Source of the DNA: Pseudoblastomonas marina
GTDB lineage: Bacteria; Pseudomonadota; Alphaproteobacteria; Sphingomonadales; Sphingomonadaceae
Reading direction: 5' to 3'
Assembly (NCBI RefSeq): GCF_014641655.1
Contig: NZ_BMID01000001.1
Location: 372,001 to 436,000, forward strand
Length of the DNA: 64,000 nt
The position numbers and the translations under genes are program-made. Within the stretch, counting starts at the first letter, position 1. The number at the start of each line of letters is the position of its first letter. Of this stretch, positions 1 to 8,265 are shown in pieces. The notes under the pieces are model-generated. The model made no database searches. It was not told the origin of the DNA and saw nothing but the letters and a program-made list of their open reading frames with translations.

Positions 1-3000
1 AGCGCGACGGTCCGGTCGGCCCGGCGCCGCTCCATCGCCAGCTGATTGTCCGCCGACCTGATGAAGCGCGCGGCGAAGTCGCGCACGGCCTCGTTCTCGT
101 CGTCTTCCCACTCGGCGACGAGGGCCTTGCGCGCCTCCTGCGCCTCGACGGAGCCGTATTCGCCGACGAGCACGCCGCTTGAGTCGATGACGATGTCGAC
201 GATGTTCAGCAGCTCGTCGTCCGCGGGCAGGAAACCGACGATCGCGCGCAGCAGCGGATGCAGGAACTTCTCGCCCTCGTAGGCCCTCAGCACCGAGAGC
301 ACGAAGTTGATGCCCTCCCGACCCTGCTCGAGCTGGCCGTAGAGCAGCGGATAGAGCGGATGCTCCAAGTTGGGGAAGAGCTCGGCGATCAGCCGGCCGC
401 CGTGGAACTGCGAGAAGGCCGGATTGGCGTCGAACCACGCCCGCGCCGCCGCCACGATCTCGCCTGGGGCGGCCGCGAGCGGGGCGCGCAGGTCGTGGAC
501 GCCGTGCGGCAGGTCTTCGTAGCGGATGTCCCCGTTCTTGCTGTCGTGCTGGAAGCGCCGGCCGATCAGCTCGATGACTGCATGGACGTGCTCGGCCGCG
601 ATGACGGCGAGCATCGCTTCGCCGTCGCTGCCCAGGCGCGGCATATCGGTCATCAGCGCGAGCAACGGGTCGACCTGCTCGGCGGAGAGTTCCTTCAGCA
701 GCTCGACCTGGTCCCAGTTGAACATGCCGCCGGTCCAGCTGAACACGCCGCGTGACGCCAGCGACCGCGCGGCCGGCAGGTAGATCTCGTCGAACAGGCC
801 CTGCGGATGCCTCGCCGACTGCCGGGCGGCGGCGATGGCGGCGTTGTGCAGGATCGCGTCGTCCGCCGCGGCCAGCCCCTTAGCGGTGATGGTGGCCAGC
901 AGGTCGAACCGGAACGCCTCGGCGAACTGCAGGTAGTAGGCGATCGAGGACAGGTGCCGGTCCTCGCCGATCCAGCCCTCTAGCAGGCGGTCTATGTCCG
1001 GGCCGCGACCGGCTTCCCAGAGTCCGTGGAGCATGCCAGGCAGCCATGCCGCGAGGCGGTCGCTGAGCCGGGGCAACCACGACAGCAGGATGTCGGGCTG
1101 GGTCGTCGCGAGCCGCTTGATGAAATCCTGGAGTCCAATGAACGTCGCCCCATCGCTGCTGCGCGTCTCGACAAAGCGCTCGAGCCGCACGAGCCACTCG
1201 TCCGACGTGTCGGCCGTGAGGTCCGCGATCAGCGCTTCGATGCCGGCGGACTGCTCTTCCTTCCTCGCCTCGTAGTCGAAGCCCGGCTTCGCCCACATGC
1301 TCGCGGTCACGCTGTCGTAGCCGACGAGCAGCCGGTAGCGGGCCAGTTCGGGATCGGCGTCTAGCGCGGCACGGACTTCGGCGAACGCCTCGAGCAGCCG
1401 CCCCTGCGCTGCCACCAGCGCGGCGTTACCAGCCATGGCGGGCGGCAGCGCGTGGTAGGCGTAGTATCGCTGGTGGACGGCGACTTCGAGATGCCGCCTC
1501 GCCTCGAGCCCGAGGCCGGGGATCACCCCGGCGAAGAACCCCATGACCCGTGCGAGGTCGTCCATAATGACCTCGCCGAGCTGATCGGTGTAACCGGCGT
1601 TGTTCGGCGTGCTGCCCGCGGCGAGCATGGCGTGCCGCACGTTGCCCTTCGCCCCGTCGTCGGCGAGGAGCCTGTGCAGGCGCTCGAGCTGTCCCAGCGC
1701 ATCGCGGCGAATCTGCTTCAGCTCGTCGGTGACGACGACCGATCCGTTGTGAAGCAGCATCGCATCGGCCTTCCAGCTGGTGCCGGTCACTGTGGTCGAA
1801 AGGGTCTCCTTCAGCATGATGGTGGCGCTAGCGGTGGCGTCGACCAGGGAGGCATCCTCCATCCCCGCGATTCTGTCGACGATCAGCCGCTGGATTCCCG
1901 GCCCGACCCTCTTCCAGGCATGGAGGTCATACTGGGCGAACCGCCGGGCGAGATCGTCGATCGGCTTGCGCTCGTCGTCCGTGGCGGCGGCGCTTCGCAT
2001 GGCGATCACGGCGTCGAACATCCGCTCCGGCGCCGCGTAGAGCAAATAACCGCTTTCTAGGATCCGGCAGATCTTGACGATGACCGCGTGCGCCCTGGTG
2101 CCGGGATATTCGCGGTTGAAGTACTTGAGTGGCACCTCGGGCATCCCGGGCGCACGCATCGCCGCGTCGGACATCGTGTCGATGATGTCGGGCGCGGCGG
2201 CTACGTACTCATCGAAGTGGGGAAGCACGAAGTCCGAGTAGCGCTCGACCGTCTCCTCGAGGCTGTTGCGGTCGTCACAGCCGCGGATCGCCGCGAGGGC
2301 GTCGCCGTCGAACATTTCCTTGCCGTCGCGCAGTCGGGCATAGTCGCTGGCGATCTTGTCGAAGGCGTAGCCCGCCGGCTGGAGGTGTTCCTGCATTACC
2401 TTGCGCAGACGCTTACGCATCGCCTCGATCTTCGCGACCCCGAACCCCACGTCGGTCATCGGCTTGTAGATGGTGTCGTGCGCCATCTCGGCCCAAGCGT
2501 GGTCAAGGATCGTTTGGATCTGGATCTCGCAGCGCAGTCCGGCGAACCGGCGGTATTCGGGGAGCGCGCAGCGAGCCTCGCTCAGCGTCACCACCCAGTT
2601 CTCAGATATGAAGAATTCGGCGCCCTCCTCCTTGCTCTCGGGATAGTGCATCTTGGAGCGATCGTAGTCGACGTCGAAGTTGTCGCGCAGGATGCCGCTG
2701 TTCCGGAACCGCTCGACGTCGCCGTTGGTGTAGAGGATCACGCGGCAGCCCGCGACGTCTTTGGCGAGGTCGCCGATAGGCGTGTCGGCCTTCGCCCCGG
2801 CCCTGGCGAGCTTCGCCTCGAGCGACGCCGGTTCCTTCGCGCGGCCCTGGATGTTCTGCAGGCGAAGGTCGCGTCGCTCGGCGATCGCGGCCTCGAGGAT
2901 GTCCGACACCGCCTCGGCGAAGTCGGCATACAGCGCCATCCCACCGGTCTGATATTCGTCGAAGGTCATTCCGCGCTCCCGGCCCGCATCCAGATCGGCA

Positions 3001-3011
3001 AGACGAGGCAT
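1..3011 (-). CDS. Large RelA/SpoT-domain protein, 3' end cut by window edge
   Basis: An open frame of about 1000 codons runs from an ATG at 3011 to the window edge without a stop. Residues about 55-185 form a RelA/SpoT nucleotidyltransferase-like domain: DVAGCRVI near 85-92, then GLRCEIQIQT followed by DHAWAEMAHDTIYK near 158-183. These match the EIQ.RT and WA...H..Y signatures of (p)ppGpp synthetases. The segment that normally carries the GYR.xH motif reads differently here, so synthetase activity is not assured; no HD hydrolase domain precedes it. The remaining 800 or more residues are helical and I do not recognise them. An internal ATG at 2969, starting MTFDEYQ, has a better ribosome site (GGGAG) and may be the true start. 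It adjoins vsr and a methyltransferase, so a defence role is plausible but inferred. Confidence 0.75.
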   Translation of the reverse strand, partial: MPRLADLDAGRERGMTFDEYQTGGMALYADFAEAVSDILEAAIAERRDLRLQNIQGRAKEPASLEAKLARAGAKADTPIGDLAKDVAGCRVILYTNGDVERFRNSGILRDNFDVDYDRSKMHYPESKEEGAEFFISENWVVTLSEARCALPEYRRFAGLRCEIQIQTILDHAWAEMAHDTIYKPMTDVGFGVAKIEAMRKRLRKVMQEHLQPAGYAFDKIASDYARLRDGKEMFDGDALAAIRGCDDRNSLEETVERYSDFVLPHFDEYVAAAPDIIDTMSDAAMRAPGMPEVPLKYFNREYPGTRAHAVIVKICRILESGYLLYAAPERMFDAVIAMRSAAATDDERKPIDDLARRFAQYDLHAWKRVGPGIQRLIVDRIAGMEDASLVDATASATIMLKETLSTTVTGTSWKADAMLLHNGSVVVTDELKQIRRDALGQLERLHRLLADDGAKGNVRHAMLAAGSTPNNAGYTDQLGEVIMDDLARVMGFFAGVIPGLGLEARRHLEVAVHQRYYAYHALPPAMAGNAALVAAQGRLLEAFAEVRAALDADPELARYRLLVGYDSVTASMWAKPGFDYEARKEEQSAGIEALIADLTADTSDEWLVRLERFVETRSSDGATFIGLQDFIKRLATTQPDILLSWLPRLSDRLAAWLPGMLHGLWEAGRGPDIDRLLEGWIGEDRHLSSIAYYLQFAEAFRFDLLATITAKGLAAADDAILHNAAIAAARQSARHPQGLFDEIYLPAARSLASRGVFSWTGGMFNWDQVELLKELSAEQVDPLLALMTDMPRLGSDGEAMLAVIAAEHVHAVIELIGRRFQHDSKNGDIRYEDLPHGVHDLRAPLAAAPGEIVAAARAWFDANPAFSQFHGGRLIAELFPNLEHPLYPLLYGQLEQGREGINFVLSVLRAYEGEKFLHPLLRAIVGFLPADDELLNIVDIVIDSSGVLVGEYGSVEAQEARKALVAEWEDDENEAVRDFAARFIRSADNQLAMERRRADRTVA

Positions 3012-3213
3012 ATCGAAAGTCCGTTTCGCACAATATCTCGTCTAGAACCTGCCGTTCGGCAAACGGCCCATCAGCAGACCTTAACTTGCACCCAACTGGA
3101 TGGGCTATGTCGAATAACTCATCAGTTGGTTTTTGATCCTCAAACCCCGGGCAAAGGTTTCACATTCGAGAACTTCACAGCATAGTGATCAATCGCAAAA
3201 TACGTAGGGCGAT

Positions 3214-3657
3214 CTATCCCAGATCAAGATTTTCGCTGTCGCCATCTCTAAGCCACTGAACAAGCCGAGGAATGGTCTCGTCGAGACCCTCTCTCAATCT
3301 ACACTCCCAAATCGTAGCTGTCCTCCAACCCAGTTGCTGCATGGAAGATAGGCAGCGAACGTCCCGCTCCACGTTTCTCGCAAATTTTTGCTCCCATTTT
3401 TCCGCATTGGTTTTCGGGGTCGTCGCCAATTTGCAACCCTGGTGGCGGTGCCAGAAGCATCCATGTACGAATATCGCTGCGCCATATTTGGGCAGAACAA
3501 GATCCGGCTGGCAGGGCAAATCCCTTCGTCGTCGGAGGGAAAAGCGAAACCCGCTGGCATGCAAACGTTTTCTAACGAGAAGCTCGGGCTTCGTGTTGCG
3601 CGAACGAATGCCCGACATCATTCGCGAACGCTCTTCCTTTGAAACGATATCGGCCAT
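3214..3657 (-). CDS. vsr: Very short patch repair (Vsr-type) DNA mismatch endonuclease
   Basis: 147 residues, the usual length for Vsr. The N-terminus carries the family signature MSGIRSRNTKPEL. The catalytic Asp lies in PDLVLP (about D52), and the zinc-site and catalytic His/Cys cluster is FVHGCFWHRH..C at about 63-75. Vsr nicks beside T:G mismatches that arise when 5-methylcytosine deaminates, protecting genomes that carry a cytosine-5 methyltransferase. That fits the divergent C5 methyltransferase starting only 42 bp away. The gene is transcribed towards the RelA/SpoT-domain gene, from which about 200 bp of AT-richer DNA separates it. Family assignment is firm; the mismatch context is unknown. 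Confidence 0.93.
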   Translation of the reverse strand: MADIVSKEERSRMMSGIRSRNTKPELLVRKRLHASGFRFSLRRRRDLPCQPDLVLPKYGAAIFVHGCFWHRHQGCKLATTPKTNAEKWEQKFARNVERDVRCLSSMQQLGWRTATIWECRLREGLDETIPRLVQWLRDGDSENLDLG

Positions 3658-3699
3658 TTTTACCCTGGTTGTCTCGCGAAGACCTGGTATGAAACTTCC

Positions 3700-5211
3700 A
3701 TGAAATCAAATCGGGTCTTTCGCACAATCGATCTCTTTGCCGGTCCGGGCGGGCTCGCCGAAGGCTTCTCGACCTCGACCGGACCTGCCGAATTCAAGAT
3801 CGATCTTTCCGTCGAGATGGATGCCGGAGCCTTTTCCACCCTCAGACTGAGAAGCTTCTATCGGAACCTCGATCCGAGCGGCAGGCAGGACTACATCGAC
3901 TTTGCGAACGGCGAAATTCCGCTGAAGGAAATCGTTCAGCGTCACGGAGTCGCCTGGGAGCAAGCGGAAGCAGAGACCGCCATGCTCGAACTTGGCAAGC
4001 CCGACGACGATCGAAAACTCGATGTGCGTCTGGACAAGCTCCTCGAGGACGATGCCGACAACTTCGTTGTGATCGGAGGTCCTCCCTGTCAGGCCTATTC
4101 GCTTGCAGGCAGATCCCGGAACGCTGGAAATGCCGACTACACTCCCGAGAAGGACCGCCGGCACTTCCTGTTTCGGGAGTATATCCGCATTCTCGACAAG
4201 GTGCGTCCCCGCGCATTCGTGATGGAAAACGTAAAGGGGATCCTGTCCTCTTCGGTTTCCGGGGGAAGAATCTTCGAACTCATCCACCGCGATCTGGCGA
4301 ATGCCGCCGGGCCCGACAGCTACCGTCTTTTCTCGCTATCGCCCGAACCCGACAAGTCAGGCTATTTGTTGCGGGCCGAGGAGCACGGTGTGCCCCAGGC
4401 CCGGCACCGTGTCATCATTCTCGGATTGCGTCAGGATGTGGCCGCCAGTCTCGATGCGAGCGAAATTCGACTTCCGAAGGCGACACGGGAAGTGTCGGTG
4501 GAGGAAGCCATCGGCGACCTGCCGGAGCTGCGAAGTGGGCTGAGCCGGGGAGAGGACAACTTCCCATGCTGGAAAAAGGCGGTAGGCGAAGCATTTCTGG
4601 CCGCGGCAGACGCCGCGCCCGAGGGGTCGGGGCTGCGCGAACGGCTATGGCAGCATCATAAGGCTATCCAGCAAAGAATGGAGACGGGTCGAAGTTCCAC
4701 GTCCTATGGCACCACGCCCCCGTCGGAATTTGTGAAAACACTACGCGACGATCGACTGATACGCCCACCCAATCACGAGACGAGAGGTCATATGACCTCC
4801 GATCTCGCCCGATATGCCTTCTGCGCGACATTTGCCGAGCTCGAAGGACGCCCCCCTTCCTCCCGGGACTTTCCCGAGGTTCTCGCGCCGAACCATCAGA
4901 GCTGGAATTCGGGAAAATTTGCCGACCGTTTCAAGGTGCAGGTTTGGAACAGACCCTCTTCCACCGTTACAAGCCACATTTCTAAGGACGGCCACTATTT
5001 CATCCACCCCGATCCGACCCAGTGCCGTAGCCTGACCGTAAGGGAGGCCGCCCGACTTCAAAGCTTTCCCGACGACTACGTATTCCTTGGCAACCGTACT
5101 TCGCAGTACGTACAGGTTGGAAACGCGGTACCGCCCGTCCTCGCCAGGCAAATCGCGTTGGTTCTGGGCCAGCTGCTTGCGGGCGGCATCAAACAGGCAA
5201 GGGCCGCCTAG
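3700..5211 (+). CDS. DNA (cytosine-5-)-methyltransferase
   Basis: 503 residues with the ordered motifs of C5 methyltransferases: motif I DLFAGPGGLAEGF (about 11-23) for S-adenosylmethionine binding, motif IV GGPPCQ (126-131) with catalytic Cys130, motif VI MENV (about 175-178), and a C-terminal motif X-like VQVGNAVPP. It methylates cytosine at a site I cannot infer; the variable target-recognition stretch lies at roughly 270-420. It diverges from vsr across a 42-bp gap and meets the AIPR gene tail to tail, with both stop codons inside one CTAG. It is probably the modification half of the adjacent nuclease/ATPase operon. Confidence 0.95.
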   Translation: MKSNRVFRTIDLFAGPGGLAEGFSTSTGPAEFKIDLSVEMDAGAFSTLRLRSFYRNLDPSGRQDYIDFANGEIPLKEIVQRHGVAWEQAEAETAMLELGKPDDDRKLDVRLDKLLEDDADNFVVIGGPPCQAYSLAGRSRNAGNADYTPEKDRRHFLFREYIRILDKVRPRAFVMENVKGILSSSVSGGRIFELIHRDLANAAGPDSYRLFSLSPEPDKSGYLLRAEEHGVPQARHRVIILGLRQDVAASLDASEIRLPKATREVSVEEAIGDLPELRSGLSRGEDNFPCWKKAVGEAFLAAADAAPEGSGLRERLWQHHKAIQQRMETGRSSTSYGTTPPSEFVKTLRDDRLIRPPNHETRGHMTSDLARYAFCATFAELEGRPPSSRDFPEVLAPNHQSWNSGKFADRFKVQVWNRPSSTVTSHISKDGHYFIHPDPTQCRSLTVREAARLQSFPDDYVFLGNRTSQYVQVGNAVPPVLARQIALVLGQLLAGGIKQARAA

Positions 5212-7286
5212 CCCATAGATTCGACTGGCGCCCCTTCATCCGCGAGCCGATTGATCAGAAGCTTCATGGCATTTCTTTCGGGCCGCGAAAGCGCGATATT
5301 CCCGGCCGAAAGCTTCTCCAGGGCCCGGTTGGACTTGTCGGAAAGCAGGCGCTTCTGGTTGGCGTTGGCACGAACCAGATCCGCTTTTGGAACGATCGAT
5401 AGCAGAACGACATCGAGATCAATTTCGTTGTCGATCTTTTTCGTGTCGCGCCCGGCCTTCTTCAGATCCTTTGCATCATCTTCGCTGAGTGTGACGTAGT
5501 CGGGAAGGGCGGGAACACTGAAATCCATCTTCGAGATATTTTCCCAGCAGGCCTGCATCTTGCAGTATTCGCCAACGTTGCGAGCTTCGGCCGGTGCGTC
5601 CTTGATCGCCGCGGCAATTTGAGGCGCAAGCACCTCGAGAAACTCCTGAAGCTCTTCCGGGACATCCTGTGTCGACCAGACAGTGTCCCAATTGATCGAC
5701 GCGCGTCCTAACTCACGCACATGAAGAGAAGCTCGGGCAAGCGTGTAGGTCACTGTCTGCGACTTGAAGCCACGATCTTCCTGGTACCATTCCGACTGCG
5801 CGATCATCTTGTCAGTCCACCTGAACAGCAGTGCCATTGAGCACGCGTTCCTGAACCAGGTCTCGTTGAAGTTTGCCTGCCCGGCTTTCCACGCTTTCGC
5901 CGTCTCGTTAGCGAAGTGCATGAAGCATTTCTGGGCGCCCTTCGACACGATGTCGGGCCGCCTTTCAAAAGTAGTCACATATTTCGCGAGATCGGTTTTC
6001 ACCATGACCTTGGCCTTGGGAAATTCAAGCTGATACTTCCGCCGTTCCGCCTTGCTCGCGTAGGCCATGCCGTCGCGATACTGGCCACGTGCACGCTCGT
6101 AAAACCACTTCTCGCCCGCTAGCGCACCGTCCTGCGGCGGCGCGGTCAGGACCCTAGAGTACCGTTCCATCTGCAGGTGGAAGGGATGGTTGGAGAAGAA
6201 ATCGGCTTCCGAGATCCGGTTCTGCGTATTCGCGTAGCGGGAAATCAGCGGCACCACCTTCTCGACCGATTCATCCGGTACGACCGAAAGCTTCATCTGG
6301 ACGTGGACTTTGTCGAGCGAGGCCTTCCCCACGTCCTTGGCATAGAGAATCGAGGCCGTTGTCTGCCCCCCGTTTACGATCTGGAGATCGTGTATCGAGG
6401 AAATGCCGAGCTGACCGTCTTCCAGTTGCCTGAGTTCCACACCTGATGCCGTCGCGGTCAGGCCATTATTGTAGGCGAAGAACATCTCGGGTTCTTCCCG
6501 AATCGTTTTGAGAATGCCCTTGTTCACTTTGGTTCTGGCCTGAAGGTAGGTCCGGACATTCTGCTCGAGTAGTCTCGCACCGTAGAGACCGTAGACGTCG
6601 GCGAGAACCTCGCCGGGCAACGCCAAAAGATAGGATTCGTATTCGCCGGACATCTTTGAAGCCCGCAGGCACGGGAGGGCGCCGCCGGCAATTCCTTCCA
6701 GATCGACCTCGATGGCTTCGGGTGTCGCCCGCGACTTTTGAATGTCGGCATATCTCGCAACATCGAGAACGGTGTAGACAACGGGCACTCCGGCAACATC
6801 CGCCATCAGCTGTGGGGGCCTGCGCGCAGCAAGTCTGGCGTTGGAAAACAGGATAACGCGAAGCCTGCGGATCGACTGCTGGTTCATGTAGATCGGATAG
6901 GCCGCCGCGAAGCACTGGCTGCTGTCCTCCAACGAGTTTATGAACTCGGGCGCGAGAGCGTTCTCGAAGAAATTGGTTGCCTGCTTGAGAGCGGAATCCA
7001 TCCTCGCGGCCTGAAGCGACTGAAGCTCGCGCCCCTCCCGAAAGTCGCAGATGGCCAAGTAGAGCGTGCCTCGATCTGCGTCGAAAGCATGACCGTCCAC
7101 CCGATACGGCCTTGAACCTCCTTCCTTGCGGCAGTGGGCATATTCGAGATCGATCGTGTCACCATTGTCGCTCGCGGCCTCGGCGAAAATCTCGAAGAAG
7201 GCCTCTTCCTGAAAGACTCCGCCGGCCTCCGCCTCGAGCATCACGTCTTCGCGAAGGTCCTCGAAAGCATCTTCCAGATCATCCAT
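5208..7286 (-). CDS. AIPR-family (abortive infection phage resistance) protein
   Basis: 692 residues. The AIPR core is clear at about 242-320: NVRTYLQ, then NKGILKTI, FFAYNNGLTATA and IHDLQIVNGGQTTASI. AIPR proteins recur in phage-defence and restriction loci; their biochemical activity is not well defined. The N-terminus (about 50-85) has a VDGHAFD...LYLAICDF segment that looks like the nuclease-like fold often found before AIPR, but the usual catalytic Q/E-x-K is not evident, so it may be degenerate. It is the last gene of a four-gene operon, overlapping its upstream partner by 8 bp. Its stop overlaps that of the convergent methyltransferase. Confidence 0.9.
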   Translation of the reverse strand: MDDLEDAFEDLREDVMLEAEAGGVFQEEAFFEIFAEAASDNGDTIDLEYAHCRKEGGSRPYRVDGHAFDADRGTLYLAICDFREGRELQSLQAARMDSALKQATNFFENALAPEFINSLEDSSQCFAAAYPIYMNQQSIRRLRVILFSNARLAARRPPQLMADVAGVPVVYTVLDVARYADIQKSRATPEAIEVDLEGIAGGALPCLRASKMSGEYESYLLALPGEVLADVYGLYGARLLEQNVRTYLQARTKVNKGILKTIREEPEMFFAYNNGLTATASGVELRQLEDGQLGISSIHDLQIVNGGQTTASILYAKDVGKASLDKVHVQMKLSVVPDESVEKVVPLISRYANTQNRISEADFFSNHPFHLQMERYSRVLTAPPQDGALAGEKWFYERARGQYRDGMAYASKAERRKYQLEFPKAKVMVKTDLAKYVTTFERRPDIVSKGAQKCFMHFANETAKAWKAGQANFNETWFRNACSMALLFRWTDKMIAQSEWYQEDRGFKSQTVTYTLARASLHVRELGRASINWDTVWSTQDVPEELQEFLEVLAPQIAAAIKDAPAEARNVGEYCKMQACWENISKMDFSVPALPDYVTLSEDDAKDLKKAGRDTKKIDNEIDLDVVLLSIVPKADLVRANANQKRLLSDKSNRALEKLSAGNIALSRPERNAMKLLINRLADEGAPVESMG

Positions 7287-8265
7287 CGATCAGCTCCTCG
7301 AAGGTGGCTTCGATATCCCTCGCATAGGGCTGACAATCGGAGGCGCGAATCCTGTATCGCACCTGCTCCACCCCTGGTCTGAGCTCCCCTCTCTCGATTC
7401 TCGGGAAATCGTCGCGAACTTCGTAGAGAGCCCTGTCGACCCGCGTCCACGTCTCCTCCTCGTATTCGGGGTGCGGCTCGTATCCCGCTCCCAAATATCC
7501 TATACCGAGGAGATCGGAAGCGCCCCCTCCGGTTGCCTTTGCCAAGTCGGCGAGTTCCTTTGCGATCGAATTCAAGGTGCAGGATCCGGCCGCCCCTTCC
7601 GGAGCAGGAGCAATGCCCTGATTGCAGATCAGTATCCTGCCCTGACGAGGATCGAGCTGATCTTCCGACGAAACGGAAATCATCCGATCGGCCGTCACGA
7701 CCTGCGTCTTCACCTCGAAGATCGTCGAACCCACCACGAAATCCTGTTCATGCCTCTCGTGCCCGGTCCAAGCATGCAGACCGGCAATTAGCCCCATGCG
7801 GGGCAGGAGCTCGTCCCGCAGGAACAAAAGTTCGCCGACAAGCCCGATTCGCTCGCTTCTGGTGAGCCGCCGATCTTGGCGGCGCTTCAGCATCTCGTGC
7901 CAGCGGTGAAGTTCTTCCAAGGTGCGGACGAAGCCTTCGGAGGACCTCGTCGCTGCGTTTGACCGCGTCGCGAGCATCAGACCAGCGCACATATGTGAGA
8001 AGATCTGGAGGTCAGCCTTGTCCTGAAGGCCGAGAACGAGTCGAACACGGCCGGCCTTGGGCTCCTCCAGCTCGATCGAAATCCCCATGACCTTGGGTAG
8101 TTTCGGAATTCCACCAGCCGGCCGGTCCGCGTCGAGCAGAAACACGTATTGTCCGCGACTATCCTGTCCGATCCGGAAGTCCAGAGGATGGCCGCTGTCG
8201 GCGAGCAGCACGTTTCGTGCACCCGATTCCGCCGGCGGCGAGAGAGATTCCCATGCCTCAAGCAT
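7279..8265 (-). CDS. PD-(D/E)XK motif protein (DUF4420-like), putative restriction nuclease
   Basis: Start chosen at the ATG at 8265 (MLEAWESLS), with GGGAG upstream and an 8-bp overlap with the Z1 gene; this gives 328 residues. A likely catalytic PD-(D/E)XK core is visible: a helix GLVGELLFL with Glu at about 145, then QDFVVGSTIFEVKTQ with Asp175, Glu184 and Lys186. Families of this type sit in operons with Z1 helicase-like and GHKL ATPases and a cytosine methyltransferase, where they are the expected DNA-cutting subunit. It overlaps the genes on both sides, implying translational coupling. The nuclease role is inferred from the motif and the setting. Confidence 0.87.
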   Translation of the reverse strand: MLEAWESLSPPAESGARNVLLADSGHPLDFRIGQDSRGQYVFLLDADRPAGGIPKLPKVMGISIELEEPKAGRVRLVLGLQDKADLQIFSHMCAGLMLATRSNAATRSSEGFVRTLEELHRWHEMLKRRQDRRLTRSERIGLVGELLFLRDELLPRMGLIAGLHAWTGHERHEQDFVVGSTIFEVKTQVVTADRMISVSSEDQLDPRQGRILICNQGIAPAPEGAAGSCTLNSIAKELADLAKATGGGASDLLGIGYLGAGYEPHPEYEEETWTRVDRALYEVRDDFPRIERGELRPGVEQVRYRIRASDCQPYARDIEATFEELIDG

